From Gymnopilus junonius (taxonomy: Eukaryota; Basidiomycota; Agaricomycetes; Agaricales; Galerinaceae), in NCBI GenBank assembly GCA_015501075.1, contig JADNYJ010000013.1:124001-188000 (forward strand): DNA of 64,000 bases, read 5' to 3'. The position numbers and the translations under genes are program-made. Each line of letters starts with the position of its first letter. Position 1 is the first letter of the stretch. This document shows, in pieces, positions 11,668 to 23,846 of this stretch. Under the pieces are notes generated by a model, which saw nothing but the letters and a program-made list of their open reading frames with translations, did no database searches and was not told the DNA's origin.

Positions 11668-14600
11668 TCAAATCAAAATCGAAATCGCGGTCTTACTTGG
11701 ATCCAGCACAACGTACGGCGTCTTCTGATCATCGAGCTGCCTGCTGTTATTCTCCACAACGTCAATGAAATCCTCCAAATCCTCCTTCAACTTCTTCGCT
11801 GCCCTTCTGATAACCTCAGGAACACCATACTCACCGGCCTTAACATCCGACGTCGTAGTCGCATAATGCAAAATGGTATTATCGTCCGGAACCTCAAATG
11901 ACAAGAGGTATGGAACCTGCGCCATAAAGAGCCAGTCTCTCGGCTGATGAATAGGTAGAGCCAATAGGAGGTCTACCTCTCCGAGATAGTTCAGCTCTTC
12001 CAGACTCTTGGGGAGGGCGGAATATAGAGCTGAAGGCTTGTTCGGAACGAATGTCTGGTAGTACTGCTGCAGGTAATTGACAGCCGTATGCTGGGGTGAC
12101 GCGGTGTGGATGCACATCGTCACGAAGTCGATGAGCTCGTCCAATGTCTGCAAAGAAGCGGGGAAACTCGACAGCCTCCCTCCGTTGAACGACCGCACTT
12201 CTTGACAGAACGCCAGCAGGGAACTGTCGCTCGTCACCTGGGCATCACCGCCAGGATACGCCTCTTTGAGGACAGCAGTAACAAACCTTCTCAAAATCTC
12301 CCACATCCGAACAATATTCTTCGCGTACCCATAATTATGTACTTGAGCCCATCCAATTCCTCTGCTGTGTTCGGGAAGCCTCTTTTGTGCAGATCGTTTG
12401 GAACATACAAGCCCGTCCAGTCAAATTCATTATAGGACGCATTGAGGAATGCAACTGTCTGCTCCGGAGTGAACCCTGTCATTCTATTAATTATCTTCGG
12501 AACAAGCGTCTCACGAGCAGACTTGTTCAGTGAGAGCGTGGTGGTCCAATGCGGCTCAAGGAGCTTGAAGATGATATGGGTGGGATCGAACGTGCGATGT
12601 GCTGCGACTATGATGACTTCCTCCACAAGATGGGTGTTGACGAGGTGTATGGCGACCTCGTGCCTCATCCAGTCAGAAACCTGGGCACACATTTTCGCAT
12701 ATCGCCAAGGCCAGTCATCTGCTTGGTTTCGAGGACTCTTTGAAGTGGTACGGCGGTTAAAAATGGTGACGGATTCTTCCATGGTGCCCACATAGTCGAG
12801 AGTGATGGCCAAAGGGTGCAATTTCCCCTCAGCCTCAAGATGGAAGAGAGCAACCGAGGAGCACCCATACCTCCCCTCCGTCATAAACTCCTCACGCGGA
12901 TCGACACCCATCAAATCCCTAAAATCACTATAATCTTGGATGTAAACATTCTCCGTGGCCCCCTCCAAAACCCTCACCACATCTCCCCTCCTCTGCGCTA
13001 CAGCAACCTTCTTGAACGACTCGACCCACTTTTTAGGGGCAACCTTGATCGTTGTAGGATTTGTCCCCGTGAACTGTTGCTGCGCAAACACTTCATCGGT
13101 GTACCAATCCTCCCTGTGGCCCACATTCTTGCCGAAGTACATATCCCTTTCATACCACGGCCGTCGACTAGTGCTGCTCTTCTGGCGCTGCAGCTGCTGG
13201 TTCGGCTGACGAGATCCTGCATCGTGCCTGTTGTATTCCAATCTGGGGCCAGCTTGCGCAGCTTTGTGAGGAGGTCAGGATTGACGAATAGCATAGCGGT
13301 AGTTTCTGCAAAGGAACCGAAGTCGAATATGTCGAATGGGCTTGTTTGATGCTTTTTTGGGATAGATTTCAAGTAAGGGGGATAATCTCCCGTGTGGGCG
13401 AATTGGAAAACTCCTCTTGAATATCCAGCTCCTTGGTCTTGCGCTATGAAATAATACCTTCAATCAGCCCGATGACAAACTGTAAAAACGGATTGCACAT
13501 ACCAGAATACTCGGCCTCATAGGGTGGTGGTGGGCTTATAATCTCCGAATCTCGTCTAGCCATCACCTTTTGCGCCTCTTCAAGTTCCATCTGCAGCTTT
13601 TTGAAGACCTCTTCATGCTCCTTCGCCTGGTAATCCAGCTTATCCGCCCAAGCACGTTCCTGTTCGCTCTGCCATTTCTCGCGATCTTCCTTGTCCTTTA
13701 CAGCTTTCCCCTTAAGTCTTTCCCTATCCTGTCTCTGCTCCTCTAAGCCCTTCTTCAGGTCACCCCTCTCCTTCTCCCATTCGCCAACTTCTCTTTTATC
13801 ATCGCTCGTTCCTCTTCCAGCTCTTTTCGTAGTGAAATATTTCCTTGCTTCAGTGCCTCGATTTCCGCCTTGAGCTCCACTACCTCTTGCTTATATTTGG
13901 CAATAATTTTCTCCACTTCCTCGCGATGAACAGACCCAGCAGCGGTGTCTTCAAGAACCTTTCCTTCAATGCGAATTTCTTCCTGAATTTGAACAACCGC
14001 AGGCGCCATCGTCAAGACGTGCCCAAGGACACGTTAGGCACTTTTGATTGTTCGATCATGTCTCATGAACAAAGCGCCTCCTTCAACGAGATCCTTGAAG
14101 AACATAGACTCGAGTTGTTCCTCTCGTCGTAAGCCTTCTTGCTCGGAGGCAAGTTGATCCCAGAAGGTGGTTAGGACGACAATGTTCTTGTATGTCTTTG
14201 AGCCGCAGAGGTTACGGAACATCCTTAGATTACGGCTGGATTGGCCGCCAAAGCGAGGGTCTGATATACGCGTGAAGTATATGAAGCCAGTTAATTTCCG
14301 GTCCTTGTCATACCTAGAAAATATCCATAAGTATTTAGTCCCTTCGTGAATATTCTGGAAAGTAAACTCACTCGTCCAACAGAAACTTGGCAATCTTTTT
14401 AAGAATATCTGTATCCGTCACGCCAGCTCGAGAATCGTCAAAGCCGGTGTATCGACAATGACCACATTTCGACCACTCGTCTGATCACGAAAGCGGAACA
14501 CGCGGACATCGCTGGTCTCGGATTCCAAGCTTTGCCCAATCTTGACGCTCTTATCGCCGGTCAGAAGTTTGACAAACTGCAGGACAAGGCAATTATGTTC

Positions 14601-14802
14601 ATGTACTTAGATGTGGATAAAGTACTGGTCTTACAGATGACTTCCCGGTCCCTGTGCTACCCATCACACTGCATGGGCGTATACTTAGTTCTTACTGCTC
14701 AGGAGGATAAAAGAATATCACCCATGCTATAACAACGTCATCCTGGCCTGAAGATCCAGCTTTAGGTGTTCCAGTCGATCTGGCGGAAAGAGCGGTAGCC
14801 AT
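11668..14802 (-). CDS. candidate fusion: AIG1-like GTPase, coiled coil and lipoxygenase (copy C)
   Basis: Starting at 14802 (MATALSARSTGTPKAG), exons give the P-loop VMGSTGTGKSS (about 14670-14637), FVKLLTGDKSVKIGQSL, a G3 region, TTFWDQ and a coiled coil ending in SPPPPYEAEYS. A 59-base intron (13502-13444; GT-AG, branch-like CTGAT) joins this in frame to AQDQGAGYSRGVFQFAHTG, the beginning of a lipoxygenase. That domain has WYTDEVFAQQQFTGTNP, the ligand motif HEVAIHLVNTH, QHTAVN and a C-terminal Ile, so the H,H,H,N,I metal set is complete. Odd points: a TAA codon at 14034-14036 where copy A has Leu; one-base breaks near 14450 (DTPGF), 13785 (coiled coil) and 12332 (before YGYAKNIVRMWEIL); and an extra G at the first donor. 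Lipoxygenases oxygenate polyunsaturated fatty acids such as linoleate. Alternatively this is a dying GTPase gene beside a lipoxygenase gene that starts in the coiled-coil exon. Confidence 0.65.
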
Positions 14803-16402
14803 TGCAATCGAACTCGAAATTGGCGCGCAACTGCTTTTCTACGGACTCAGGTGTTCTATATAGTCTCCGGACGTGTCCACTTCCATACCGTGTCAACAAT
14901 CCAAGGTTCAGGTGCCCATGACTTGGTACTGGATTTCCAAAATAATGACACTGCCTACCGATGAGGGCGTCAGGGCAAACGTGTGAGTCCGCAGAATTTC
15001 TAGGCTATGCCAAGGTTGAATACAATCCGCTGATTGCTGGATATAGACGATAGACGACTTCGGACTACTTGCAGTCTAGGCCAGGCAAAGGTCGTAGTAA
15101 TCTCATTCGCTTGTAGAACAGCGATGTGCCACTCAAAACGTTGTAATGTTCGAGCCTACTTCCATGAATGGGGTTTTTACTGGCATTCTGAAAACTATTT
15201 GTCCGATGAGCTTTCTAGATATCAACGATAATCGTGTTTCCACGTTCCAACAGCTAATACCTACTAGGTATATTATTATTGTCCCCGGCTCTAACATTCA
15301 CCGATGTCAGAATTCTGGTGCGTGTACGCTGTGTACTTGGGGCATCAGATGTTGTTTTATTATTGGACTTTACTATGCTTCGTCGGGAGATTGAAACCGC
15401 GTGAAAGAAAAATCATTATAAAATCATCAACCAAACATCGCAAGCTGAAATTTGGTAGAGACATACAACTTTTAGTTTTAAATAAGCCTGCCACTAAAAT
15501 TGAGCTGAAGGTTTGCTGTGGAAGGTGTAGGAGGGGTTCCGCGCCTCAGAATGCAAAAACATGGGGAGATTGAAATGGCCGTCACGGTACGTCACGATTG
15601 ATTTGGCGGGGCGTGAGACGTATTTTCGCAGGGGATCGTCACGCTTTGTCACCGCAAAATTCGCCTCAGATGGTGTTTCTAACTTTTGCTAGTCACTACT
15701 TCAGCAGTCACCTTATAATTTGAAGTTATAGGTGGCATAGGCATTTTAAAACTTTCTACCAAGTTTCATGTTAATTGGTTTGCAGGATCTGACTAGATCT
15801 AGTAAACAATCATGTTACATTTGCCCTATTTGGTGTAATGAACTTTGTATTTCTGGGCTCCCTCTCCTTCTCTTCGTGTTTCCACAAAACTAAGCACATA
15901 GTCGTAGAGATAACATGCTGAAGTATTTATGACAATTTTTTTAGGACCTGAGAGTGAGCTAGAGATGTAGAAATGGGCCCGTTTCAAACTCCCCATCGAA
16001 TCAAACTCCCGATCAAGGATAGTACATCCTGAGGCTTGCCGTGCCGTCGATATGTGCCGCTGAGACCCTTTTCAGCCTTGGAAGAGTCGAGATTTCAATG
16101 ATGCGGGAGGTTGCACTGAGGCATCGGCATTTCATGATATCACTAGTCTTCCATTTAGGATGTCAATCGGCTGAAATACTATCCTTATGCCAAAAAGTGA
16201 GCCAAGTCACATAGCTATTCTACAAACCAGCTCAGATCAGGGATGCACTGTCGTACAGCCTGCCACTCTCAAGAATATAAGTTTTTCTTTGGAATAACTA
16301 AGATTTGTTTTTAGCAACGGTCATTCCCCGCAGAGAGTTGCTATCTACTCGCTACAATGTATAGCCCGTCCACTTCTTTGGCCAACTTCTCTTTCGAAGA
16401 AC
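14803..16402. other. intergenic, with a possible degraded inverted-repeat element
   Basis: No coding family is recognised. An imperfect inverted repeat pairs about 15429-15490 (AACCAAACATC...GAAATTTGGTAG) with about 15725-15785 (CTACCAAGTTTCATGTTAATTGGTT), which may be an old miniature transposon. The first part is the upstream region of the GTPase-lipoxygenase gene. Confidence 0.35.
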
Positions 16403-17577
16403 TTATGCCCAAAAATCGTCATCGAGACCGTACGATGTGGTAATCGCGTATCCTTCATCCTCATTAGTTCGCTGAATCGCATATCTTTCAACGGGATAAT
16501 GGGAAACACTGGGACAGTAAAACCGTCCGTAAGTTCGATAATTCATAGAATTCTTCCTATGATCATTTGTCATGCCAATGTCGAGTACCATACCTTTCCT
16601 TCCGAATTCAACAGCTCGCCCCAATTAAAGGGACTCGTGATCCATGTCCGAGAGGAAGAACGCAGAAAATTACCTGTCCACACCCACATGTTCAAAATAT
16701 GATCACGAAATGAATAAAAGAAGACTTACTTTTGCGAGCTAGAACATATAAATCAGCAGTAATCCAAGAGTCGACCTTTCCTTTTGCACCGTTAATCCAG
16801 TCCATCTCCGACTCGACATAGTAATCAGACAACATCAGAACCAACCTCCCATCCTTAATGCCTGAAAAATCCTCATGTTTCCTAATTCTAAAGTCGTCTC
16901 TGTCAGATGACAAGATTAAAACGTGCAGATTTCTGCACTGCAATAAGCACGAAGGTACGAGATCGGCATTCTCCACTGGGATGGAGAGATGAGAAAGTTT
17001 TGGTATATCTGCGATCACAGAGCATTGGTCCGGCAAGCTTTCCCGGGTTCGAGGGTCTAAAGAAAGAATTTCGAGGTGGGTAAGATAAGAGAATGCCGGA
17101 CCAAGCAGTAACTCTTTCAAAGCGATGTCGAGGAAGGTGGCAGAGAAACGCGTCAGATGGAGGTTACGTATGGCGCCCAGATGTTCGGATAATGATACAC
17201 CATACCATAAAGCTAGATTGTGGACATTTGGGCAGAAAGATAGAAGAAGATCGAGGTTTCTAGTCCCGGCCAAAAGATGCCTGGCGAACTTCCCAACGTC
17301 CTCAACCTTTATAGATGGATATTTTTCAAAGTTAGGGAACCTGGATCCCTCTGCCTGACTGAAAACTCTAAATATAATGGGATATACCCTGACGAATGTC
17401 ATTCATACGAATGTTGGTGAAATCCGATGGACGTGCTCACCATGCATTGACACGTTTAGCTACCACCAAGAGTACGGTTGAGTCTTTCGCAGTCCACTGC
17501 GACGCAGCGCATTCGAATATCAGGCATTCGAGTTCTAGAGGTAGGCGAGGATCAACTTGGGGAAATCTGGTAGTCAT
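16403..17577 (-). CDS. F-box/LRR-like hypothetical protein
   Basis: Exon 1 starts at 17577 (MTTRFPQVDPRLPLELECLI) and has the LPLELE...IFECAA pattern of agaricomycete F-box-like N-termini. An intron at about 17441-17385 leads to VYPIIFRVFSQAEG and then Leu-rich segments (NVHNLALWYGVSL; NLHLTRFSATFLDIALKEL; LSHLSIPVENADLV; NLHVLILSSDRDDF), consistent with a divergent LRR solenoid. A second intron near 16730-16690 separates the last exon, which ends DDDFWA at 16403. Such proteins may be SCF ubiquitin-ligase adaptors, but no substrate is known. The frame looks intact. Confidence 0.65.
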
Positions 17578-19113
17578 TGCTGGCACTTCAACGGGTCAGA
17601 GAATCGTCATTTAACGGACGTAACCGTCTCCCGTCACTCCTGTCACGTGCTCCTTCTTGATCAACTGTGATTTATATTTTAATCCAACTTTGCGCTTACC
17701 CTGGAGCACCTTGAGAATGAGTTTTATCAAGGGAGCCTTGCAAAGTTCGACGCTAAAGCATTCACTGCCAGCGCCGGCCTCCCCTTTTGCTCGAGGCCGT
17801 TTCTCACAGGTCGTAGAGCAACATCAGCAAGCTTACAATTTACTTGTCCGCTTTTCACCGCTTTTGGATTTTTATCCTAAAAATTGCCCCAAAATGACGT
17901 GTTTTTCAGGCCAAATCAGCGGGTTTCTAAGGCAACTTGTTGCTGATTGGGACCTAGCTTATTTGACTTGCCGCTTTCGCACTTTTAAACCCCTTTTTCA
18001 CTTGTACAAGCGGAAAAAAGTAAATTGTAAGAATGCTGATGCAACAATCGATGCATGTGAAGTTCCTCAGATCTACCTTGGGGAGCAAGGCTACACAACC
18101 ATGTACATATTGCTTATCAGTAACAGCATTTTATCTTCACATTTTTAAGCAATATTGCTCAATGAAAACATTCTATCATGTCAAAGGCCACATTCACCCT
18201 CCCATATCGTCTTCTTCACCGGTCTCGCGAAAATCTCTACGCTAATGAAGAATGGGGAGGCGGCTGTACCTGAATGTTTCAGTGGTCAAGTCTATGTGAT
18301 GTGTTTGTTGCAGGTCCCACTCTCTTTTTAGTCAAAAGGGACTTGAACAATAACTTGATGTAAAGCTTAGGAGTTGGGTAGGATAAACAGGCAGTTGGAT
18401 TCCTTTGGTCGAATATTAGTTCTGTATTCATCAGGCCGCTATAGATTTTCTCGAGCATTTTGTTACATTTATATGTTTTCGTTGGCACTATCAATAAACG
18501 CCGCTTCTTATCGACCAATATCTCAGCGTGAATTTCTCAAGAACTATACAGTTAAACAGTATGCAGCTAAATGCTATAAAATTTGCAAATACCTACGGAC
18601 CAATTTAATAAAATTTATTGCGAAATTCATTTGGGAAAAGGTTGAAGTTCAGAATTTAAAAGTGATTTTTAATGTTTGGTGTGCCATTAGCCGGTGAATG
18701 ACTATATCAAAGATCTAATATTGACTTAACATAGAAGGTCTACGCCACACTAAACGATACGATTACCACTTACGGCCATCGAATAATAAAACACCCGACA
18801 ATCTACTTGGGGATATGGTCAATGCCTTCAATGTCACTCCGTATATACTCGGGTGCGAATAAAAGTATGTAAGTAAGTCCGAGACTCTCTAGACAGATGA
18901 GGCTTCACGCGCTAAAAACTTATGGTTCAGATCGCTTTTGATAACTATGCATGATATCAAAAAAATTGCAAACAGATAAATTTAATTCAACGGCAGATAC
19001 AATTAGAATGATACGAGAAATATTGACTGAGAAGGACGAAATATGGGCATATCTGCATCCAAGTTACGGACGCCATATTCATAACGCAAAGCAAAATTTC
19101 TCATGGCGACACT
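17578..19113. other. intergenic, AT-rich, no recognised gene
   Basis: Short open frames occur (the longest at 17657-18148 on plus) without recognisable motifs. From about 18300 the DNA becomes clearly AT-rich. I see no RNA gene. Confidence 0.45.
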
Positions 19114-20604
19114 TCACCTATTCCCCAACCCACTCACCTGCCATGCAATCATCCTTCTGACAGGCGGAATACTCCCCAAGAGTCTCATAAACCAATATTG
19201 CAAATTTATGACTTTCGATGATCCACCCAGAACAGCTACGACGCCCATGATCCTCTTCGTCAGCCTAACAACCTTCAATGCACTCTTATGTCTTTGCTCT
19301 CCATATGCCTGCAGTGGAGTTGCTATTCCCAAACCTAGCGTTTTATCAGCTGTAGTCTTCAGATGCTCAGCGAGAGCACTTCCTAGGCCAATGGCATCTC
19401 GTATTCCAAGGTTCATACCCTGACCACCGGCAGGTGAATGGATGTGAGCCGCATCGCCGACAAGGAAGACGTATCCGCCCAAAGTGTCAGGCCTCTCGTG
19501 CATGCGGAAAACGACCTTGTCTGCAATAGCGGCATGTGTTCTGAACCGCGTCGACCACAAACATCTAGTGATGCGGACGGGCTCCGAGTTAAGGTTTGGA
19601 TTAGAGGTGAGCTCAAAGAGTCCAACGGCGTCAAAACGTTCTTGAAGGTACGATAACTGTGGATTGGAAGGAGGAGCACCTCGCGCGCCCGGTATATTAA
19701 ATACGATTCGGTATATCTGCTCTTGCGAGTCTTCGAGGCAAGCTTTCGGAAGTGGAATGACCAAGGAAAATGCACTGTCGTGCACGCATGCGATGACGCG
19801 ATCCTTTGGAAGAATGGGTTTGTCACTTGAAAATACAACGTCGGCTAGCACAACCTGGGCTAGAGAATCGTCCACTGGGACGTGGTCTGGATCTGCAAAG
19901 TTGATTCCATTTACCTGGCGAATCTATTTGGATAGGAGGTTCATAAGAAGAGAATCAATGTGTTTCGTGAGAGTCCAACTTACCACAGAGCGAGCACCGT
20001 CAGCACCGATAACATATTGAGCCTTGATGACTTCCCCAGACTCAAATGAGACCTCGGTGTTTCCACGCTCATCTACATCGCCCTTCATCCCAACAGCCCT
20101 ATAAGGCCTAAGAACATCGACTCCAAGGCTGCTTCAAATGCTTCTCTAGTACATCCTCAGTCTTGTTCTGAGTAAGGATCAGAAGATATGGGTATTTTGT
20201 GTAGGATTCGAGAGCCGGTGTCATTTCCAAAGTGAATATACGTGACTCGCGGTCCCAAATGTCAAGCGACCTGCTTTGGATACCAAGCTCGACAAGTTTA
20301 TCAGAGCATCCAATCGTTTCAAGTGCCTACCGTGGAACACGTTGTGTAAATGAAGGTGTTTATCAAGGTAATTGACTGTAGTAAAGAGACTCGCCTCTAA
20401 AGTGGCTGCATGAATTCCCATCGCCCGTGAAGTATTTGGCGTCCTCTCAACAGCATCGACGATAACTAAATCTTTGACACCATGCTCAAATAGAGATATA
20501 GCAGCAGAAAGGCCTGTAGGACCTGCGCCAACAATGAGAACAGTGGTTTGCTCGGGAAGCACCATGGGTATGGTAGACGGTTGGAGAGAGAGAGGGTCAG
20601 CCAC
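19114..20604 (-). CDS. FAD-dependent aromatic-hydroxylase-type monooxygenase (copy 1)
   Basis: The protein starts at 20604 (an internal Met about 13 codons later is possible). It has the dinucleotide-binding GAGPTG near residue 27, a DG-type motif (about 20000-19980) and the GD motif FLVGDAAHIHSPAGGQGMN about 19480-19420, the classic set of the phenol hydroxylase/PheA family. It would use NAD(P)H, FAD and O2 to hydroxylate an aromatic or polyketide substrate that I cannot name. At least two introns are needed. A frame break near 20134 (HLKQ then LGVDVLRPYR) is absent from copy 2, so here decay or a base error is possible. The C-terminus ends WQVSGLGNR. Confidence 0.8.
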
Positions 20605-21080
20605 GTTATTTATAGCGATAGGAGGTTACGAGATTTGATGACGTTATGTACGAACGGAAACAGCGTAACCGACCGCCTCTAGCTGCCTCTTCGCTGTAGA
20701 CGAGAATAAACTTGAATTTTTGGCCTACACAGTGAGCATTTCGGTTCAGGTTTCTTAATTACATCCATATGACATCAGTGACATTTGATGATACGGATAT
20801 CGAGCGACAACGAGTTGCATCACTAGACTTGATTTATCAGTGGTACCGTCAAATAGATCCATGTAAGAGACGAGAACTTACCTGGAATCGAAGGAAGTAG
20901 AAGAAACAGCGCGAAAGGCAGGGCAATGTTCGAGGAGAGAAAATAGAACACTCCACTTGCATAATAACCACGAACTACAGTCAGTCAAATCCCAACCTTC
21001 AGCATATTCCGTATTGCCGGATCGTTCTCAGAGTCACTCATGCTCCGTTCTGAAAGTTCTCAAGTTGACAGCAAAAACGA
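20605..21080. other. intergenic, upstream of monooxygenase copy 1
   Basis: Probable promoter region of monooxygenase copy 1. No gene is recognised. Confidence 0.4.
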
Positions 21081-21258
21081 CCAATTAACACGGAGGGACT
21101 CGATTACGAGGACGCTAGCAGCTGCAGGAAGGTAGTGCGCGCAGAGACACCTAAGAAACATATTAGCTGAGCGAATCCAGAAGAGAGAACACATCCGACG
21201 TACCTACTCCTTCGAAGACCTGGCGAATAACTACAAAGAGACTGATATCTGTATAAGA
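21081..21258 (-). pseudogene. relic of an Rds1-like ferritin-domain gene
   Basis: On minus, 21258-21205 reads YTDISLFVVIRQVFEGVG followed by a GTACGT donor, matching YTDVKSFVALSQVFEGVG and its donor in the intact gene at 24091-25185. Positions 21140-21081 read YLPAAASVLVIESLRVNW, matching the downstream part of the same family (helix with xLAxEARHxSW). The flanking exons are not found. It is a broken copy lying between the two monooxygenase genes. Confidence 0.65.
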
Positions 21259-21498
21259 AATGTGGCTCCTGAAGGGAATGCGATGGGAGCGCAGAAAGCA
21301 GATGAGGATGATGATGGCCAAAACACTATGTACGATGCTAAGGAACTGCCGATGGCAGGTAATCTACAGGTAGTCCGACAGAAGAAACCAGCTGGAACGC
21401 CCAAAAATACAGACTACAAACACAGGTATACTCTAGCAGTATCCCAGATACCAAAAACCAAGCAAGTCCGACATTTTAATTGACGACCCACGGCACCC

Positions 21499-22940
21499 TT
21501 ACCTATTCTTCAAACCACTCACCTGCCAGGCAGCCATTTTCCTGACTGCCGGAATGCTCCCCAAGAACCTAATAAGCCAATATTGCAAGTTGACGCGCTT
21601 TGACGACGCCCCCAGAGTGGCAATAACCCCCATAATTTTCTTCGACAGCCTGATTACCTTCAACGCACTTTTGTACCTCTGCTTTCCAAATTCCTGTAGA
21701 GCTAATCCCTGAACCAAAGCGTCGCCCGGTGCAGACCTCATATGCTCAGTGAGAGCAACCCCTAGGTCGATGGCGTCTCGTATGCCAAGGTTCATACCCT
21801 GGCCGCCAGCAGGTGAATGGACGTGAGCCGCATCGCCGACGAGGAAGACGTATCCGCCCAGAGTGTCAGTCCTTTCGTGCATGCGGAAAACGACTTTGTC
21901 TGCAATAGCGGCGTGCGTTCTGAACCGTGTCGACCACAAACATCTAGCGATGCGTATTGGCTCCGAGTTAAGTTTGGGATTAGAGGTGAGTTCGAAGGGC
22001 CCGACGGCGTCGAAATGTTCTTGAAGGTAAGATAACTGTGGATTGGTAGGAGGGGGACCTTTCGCGCCTGGTATATTGAAAGCGATACGGTATATTTGGT
22101 CCTGAGAATCTTCGAGGCAAGCTTTTGGAATTGGGATGATCATAGAGAATGCGCCCTCGTGGATGCATGCGAGGACATGGTCCGTTGGGAGGGCAGCCTT
22201 TTCGCTTGAGAATACAACGTCTGCCAGCACAACTTGGGCCAGAGAGTCGTCTACTGGGACATCGTCTGGGTCTGAGAAGTTGATGCCGTTCAATTGCCGA
22301 ATCTTTGAAAAAGGAAAGATTAGATATAGAACAAAGAAAACAGTCCAGGTTCACGAAATGAAACTCACCACCGACCGAGCACCATCAGCACCGATAACGT
22401 ATTGAGCTCTGATGACTTCTCCAGACTGAAATGAAACCTGAGTGTTTCCAAACGCATCTACGTTGCCCTTCATCCCAATAATCCTGCAGGGCCTGTGAAC
22501 CTCAATTCCAAGGCCTTTCAAGTGTTCCTCTAGCACATTCTCGGTCTTGTTCTGAGGAAGCACAAGAAGGAAAGGAAATTTTGTATGAGACTTGAGAGTT
22601 GATGTCATTTTCATGGTAAACATAGATGATTCGCGGTTCCAGATGTTTAGCGACCTGCTTTTGATTCCAAGCTGGACAAGCTTATCAGCACATCCGATCG
22701 TGTCAAGAGCCTATCGTGAAAAATTTGAGTCATGAGAGACACCAAAAAAAAGTCGTAAAAAAGACTCACCTCTAGAGTAGCTGCATGAATCTCCATCGCT
22801 CGCGAAGTGTCTGGCATCCTCTCGACAGCATCGACAATGACTAAATCCCTGAAGCCATTTTGGTACAGAGAAATGGCCGCCGAGAGTCCTGTTGGACCTG
22901 CACCAACAATAAGAACAGTAGTGTGCCTAGGAAGCGCCAT
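21499..22940 (-). CDS. FAD-dependent aromatic-hydroxylase-type monooxygenase (copy 2)
   Basis: Same family as the neighbouring copy 1. It starts at 22940 (MALPRHTTVLIVGAGPTGLS). The middle exon (about 22623-22351) keeps NKTENVLEEHLKGLGIEV and the DG motif VIGADGARSVV. The last exon has FLVGDAAHVHSPAGGQGMN and ends WQVSGLKNR at 21499. Introns lie near 22775-22715 and 22345-22300. All frames join cleanly, so this looks like the functional member of the pair. The two proteins differ at many positions but keep exon layout and ends, showing tandem duplication. The substrate is unknown. Confidence 0.85.
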
Positions 22941-23084
22941 ACTGTAGAACGGCGAACCTTCTCGTCGTAGATTGGTTGGACGTATAGAATTTGATTCTCC
23001 AGAATCTTTTCAAGGCGGGGGATGTCGGTGATTTAAAATCACGTGATACCAATTTATCAAACCCTGGTCCCTGAGTCCTAAGTA

Positions 23085-23317
23085 CTGTACTAATTCATTC
23101 AATTCGGCAGGCTGTGTGACCTGTGACCCACCTGACGAAATTTTGATTTCGGCAAATTTCCATATTTGGTGCGATTTTGATGGATTTGTAAGCTTTTTTG
23201 GCCTTCCGAATGTGTTTTTGAGGCATTTTTGACCGATTTTTGCGTGACCTCTGTGACTTTTCGTCAATTTGGGAGGGCCTGTGACCCGTGACCGCCGAAT
23301 TGAATGAATTAGTACAG
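23085..23317. mobile_element. small TA-flanked inverted-repeat element (Tc1/mariner-like MITE)
   Basis: The 233-base element has perfect inverted ends of about 24 bases beginning CTGTACTAATTCATTCAAT, and it is flanked by TA at 23083-23084 and 23318-23319. A TA duplication with CTGTACT-type ends is what Tc1/mariner miniature elements leave. It has no coding capacity. The interior repeats TGTGACC/TGACCCGTGACC on both sides. Confidence 0.75.
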
Positions 23318-23350
23318 TAACCACTTTCATGACCCTGAGCGCATCTCGGT

Positions 23351-23846
23351 AGGACCCCGGACAATAGGCTCAAATGTCGGATCCCAAAACGGACAGATCT
23401 CACGAAATTTCGGCCGTAGGCCGGAGGAAAAATGGACAGAAATCATAAGGTGGAGGGTGTGAAGCCGGATCCAGAGTACGGACACCAGCTGTCATATTCT
23501 CGTAGGCCATGTCCCAAAACGGACAGATATTCCAATGGTAAGTGAGAGTCATGCACCGAAGTTTCGCGCTCGTTTGTTCAAGCCTTGACTATGTCATTAT
23601 TTTACTTATTTAGATCTCGTAGTCGGAGGACGTCCCAAGAGTTCTGAAATGCGTGAAAATGCATAAAAACCGGTTTTCTGACCAAATTTAGGGATTTTAA
23701 GGCCGGATCCCTAGTCCGGACAGGATTTCGAAAATTCACTTAGGCCAGAGTAAAAACGGACAAAATTTTTGAAAATCGGTATAGACAGAAAACCGAAAAT
23801 TTGGGTATTTTGGGATCCGACATTTGAGCCTATTGTCCGGGGTCCT
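23351..23846. mobile_element. 496-bp inverted-repeat element with 8-bp target duplication
   Basis: The ends are a perfect inverted repeat of 39 bases beginning AGGACCCCGGACAATAGGC. The flanks are an exact 8-base direct repeat, ATCTCGGT, at 23343-23350 and 23847-23854. Eight-base duplications fit hAT-, P- or Merlin-type transposases; the ends do not start like the two TAGGG elements in this window. There is no coding capacity, and internal CCAAAACGGACAGA-like repeats recur (23393, 23512). It sits 33 bases from the TA-flanked element. Confidence 0.8.

Noticed and set aside
17657..18148. A 163-codon open frame on plus
   Set aside because: No recognisable motif, unusual composition and no splice context; it looks like chance in AT-rich DNA.
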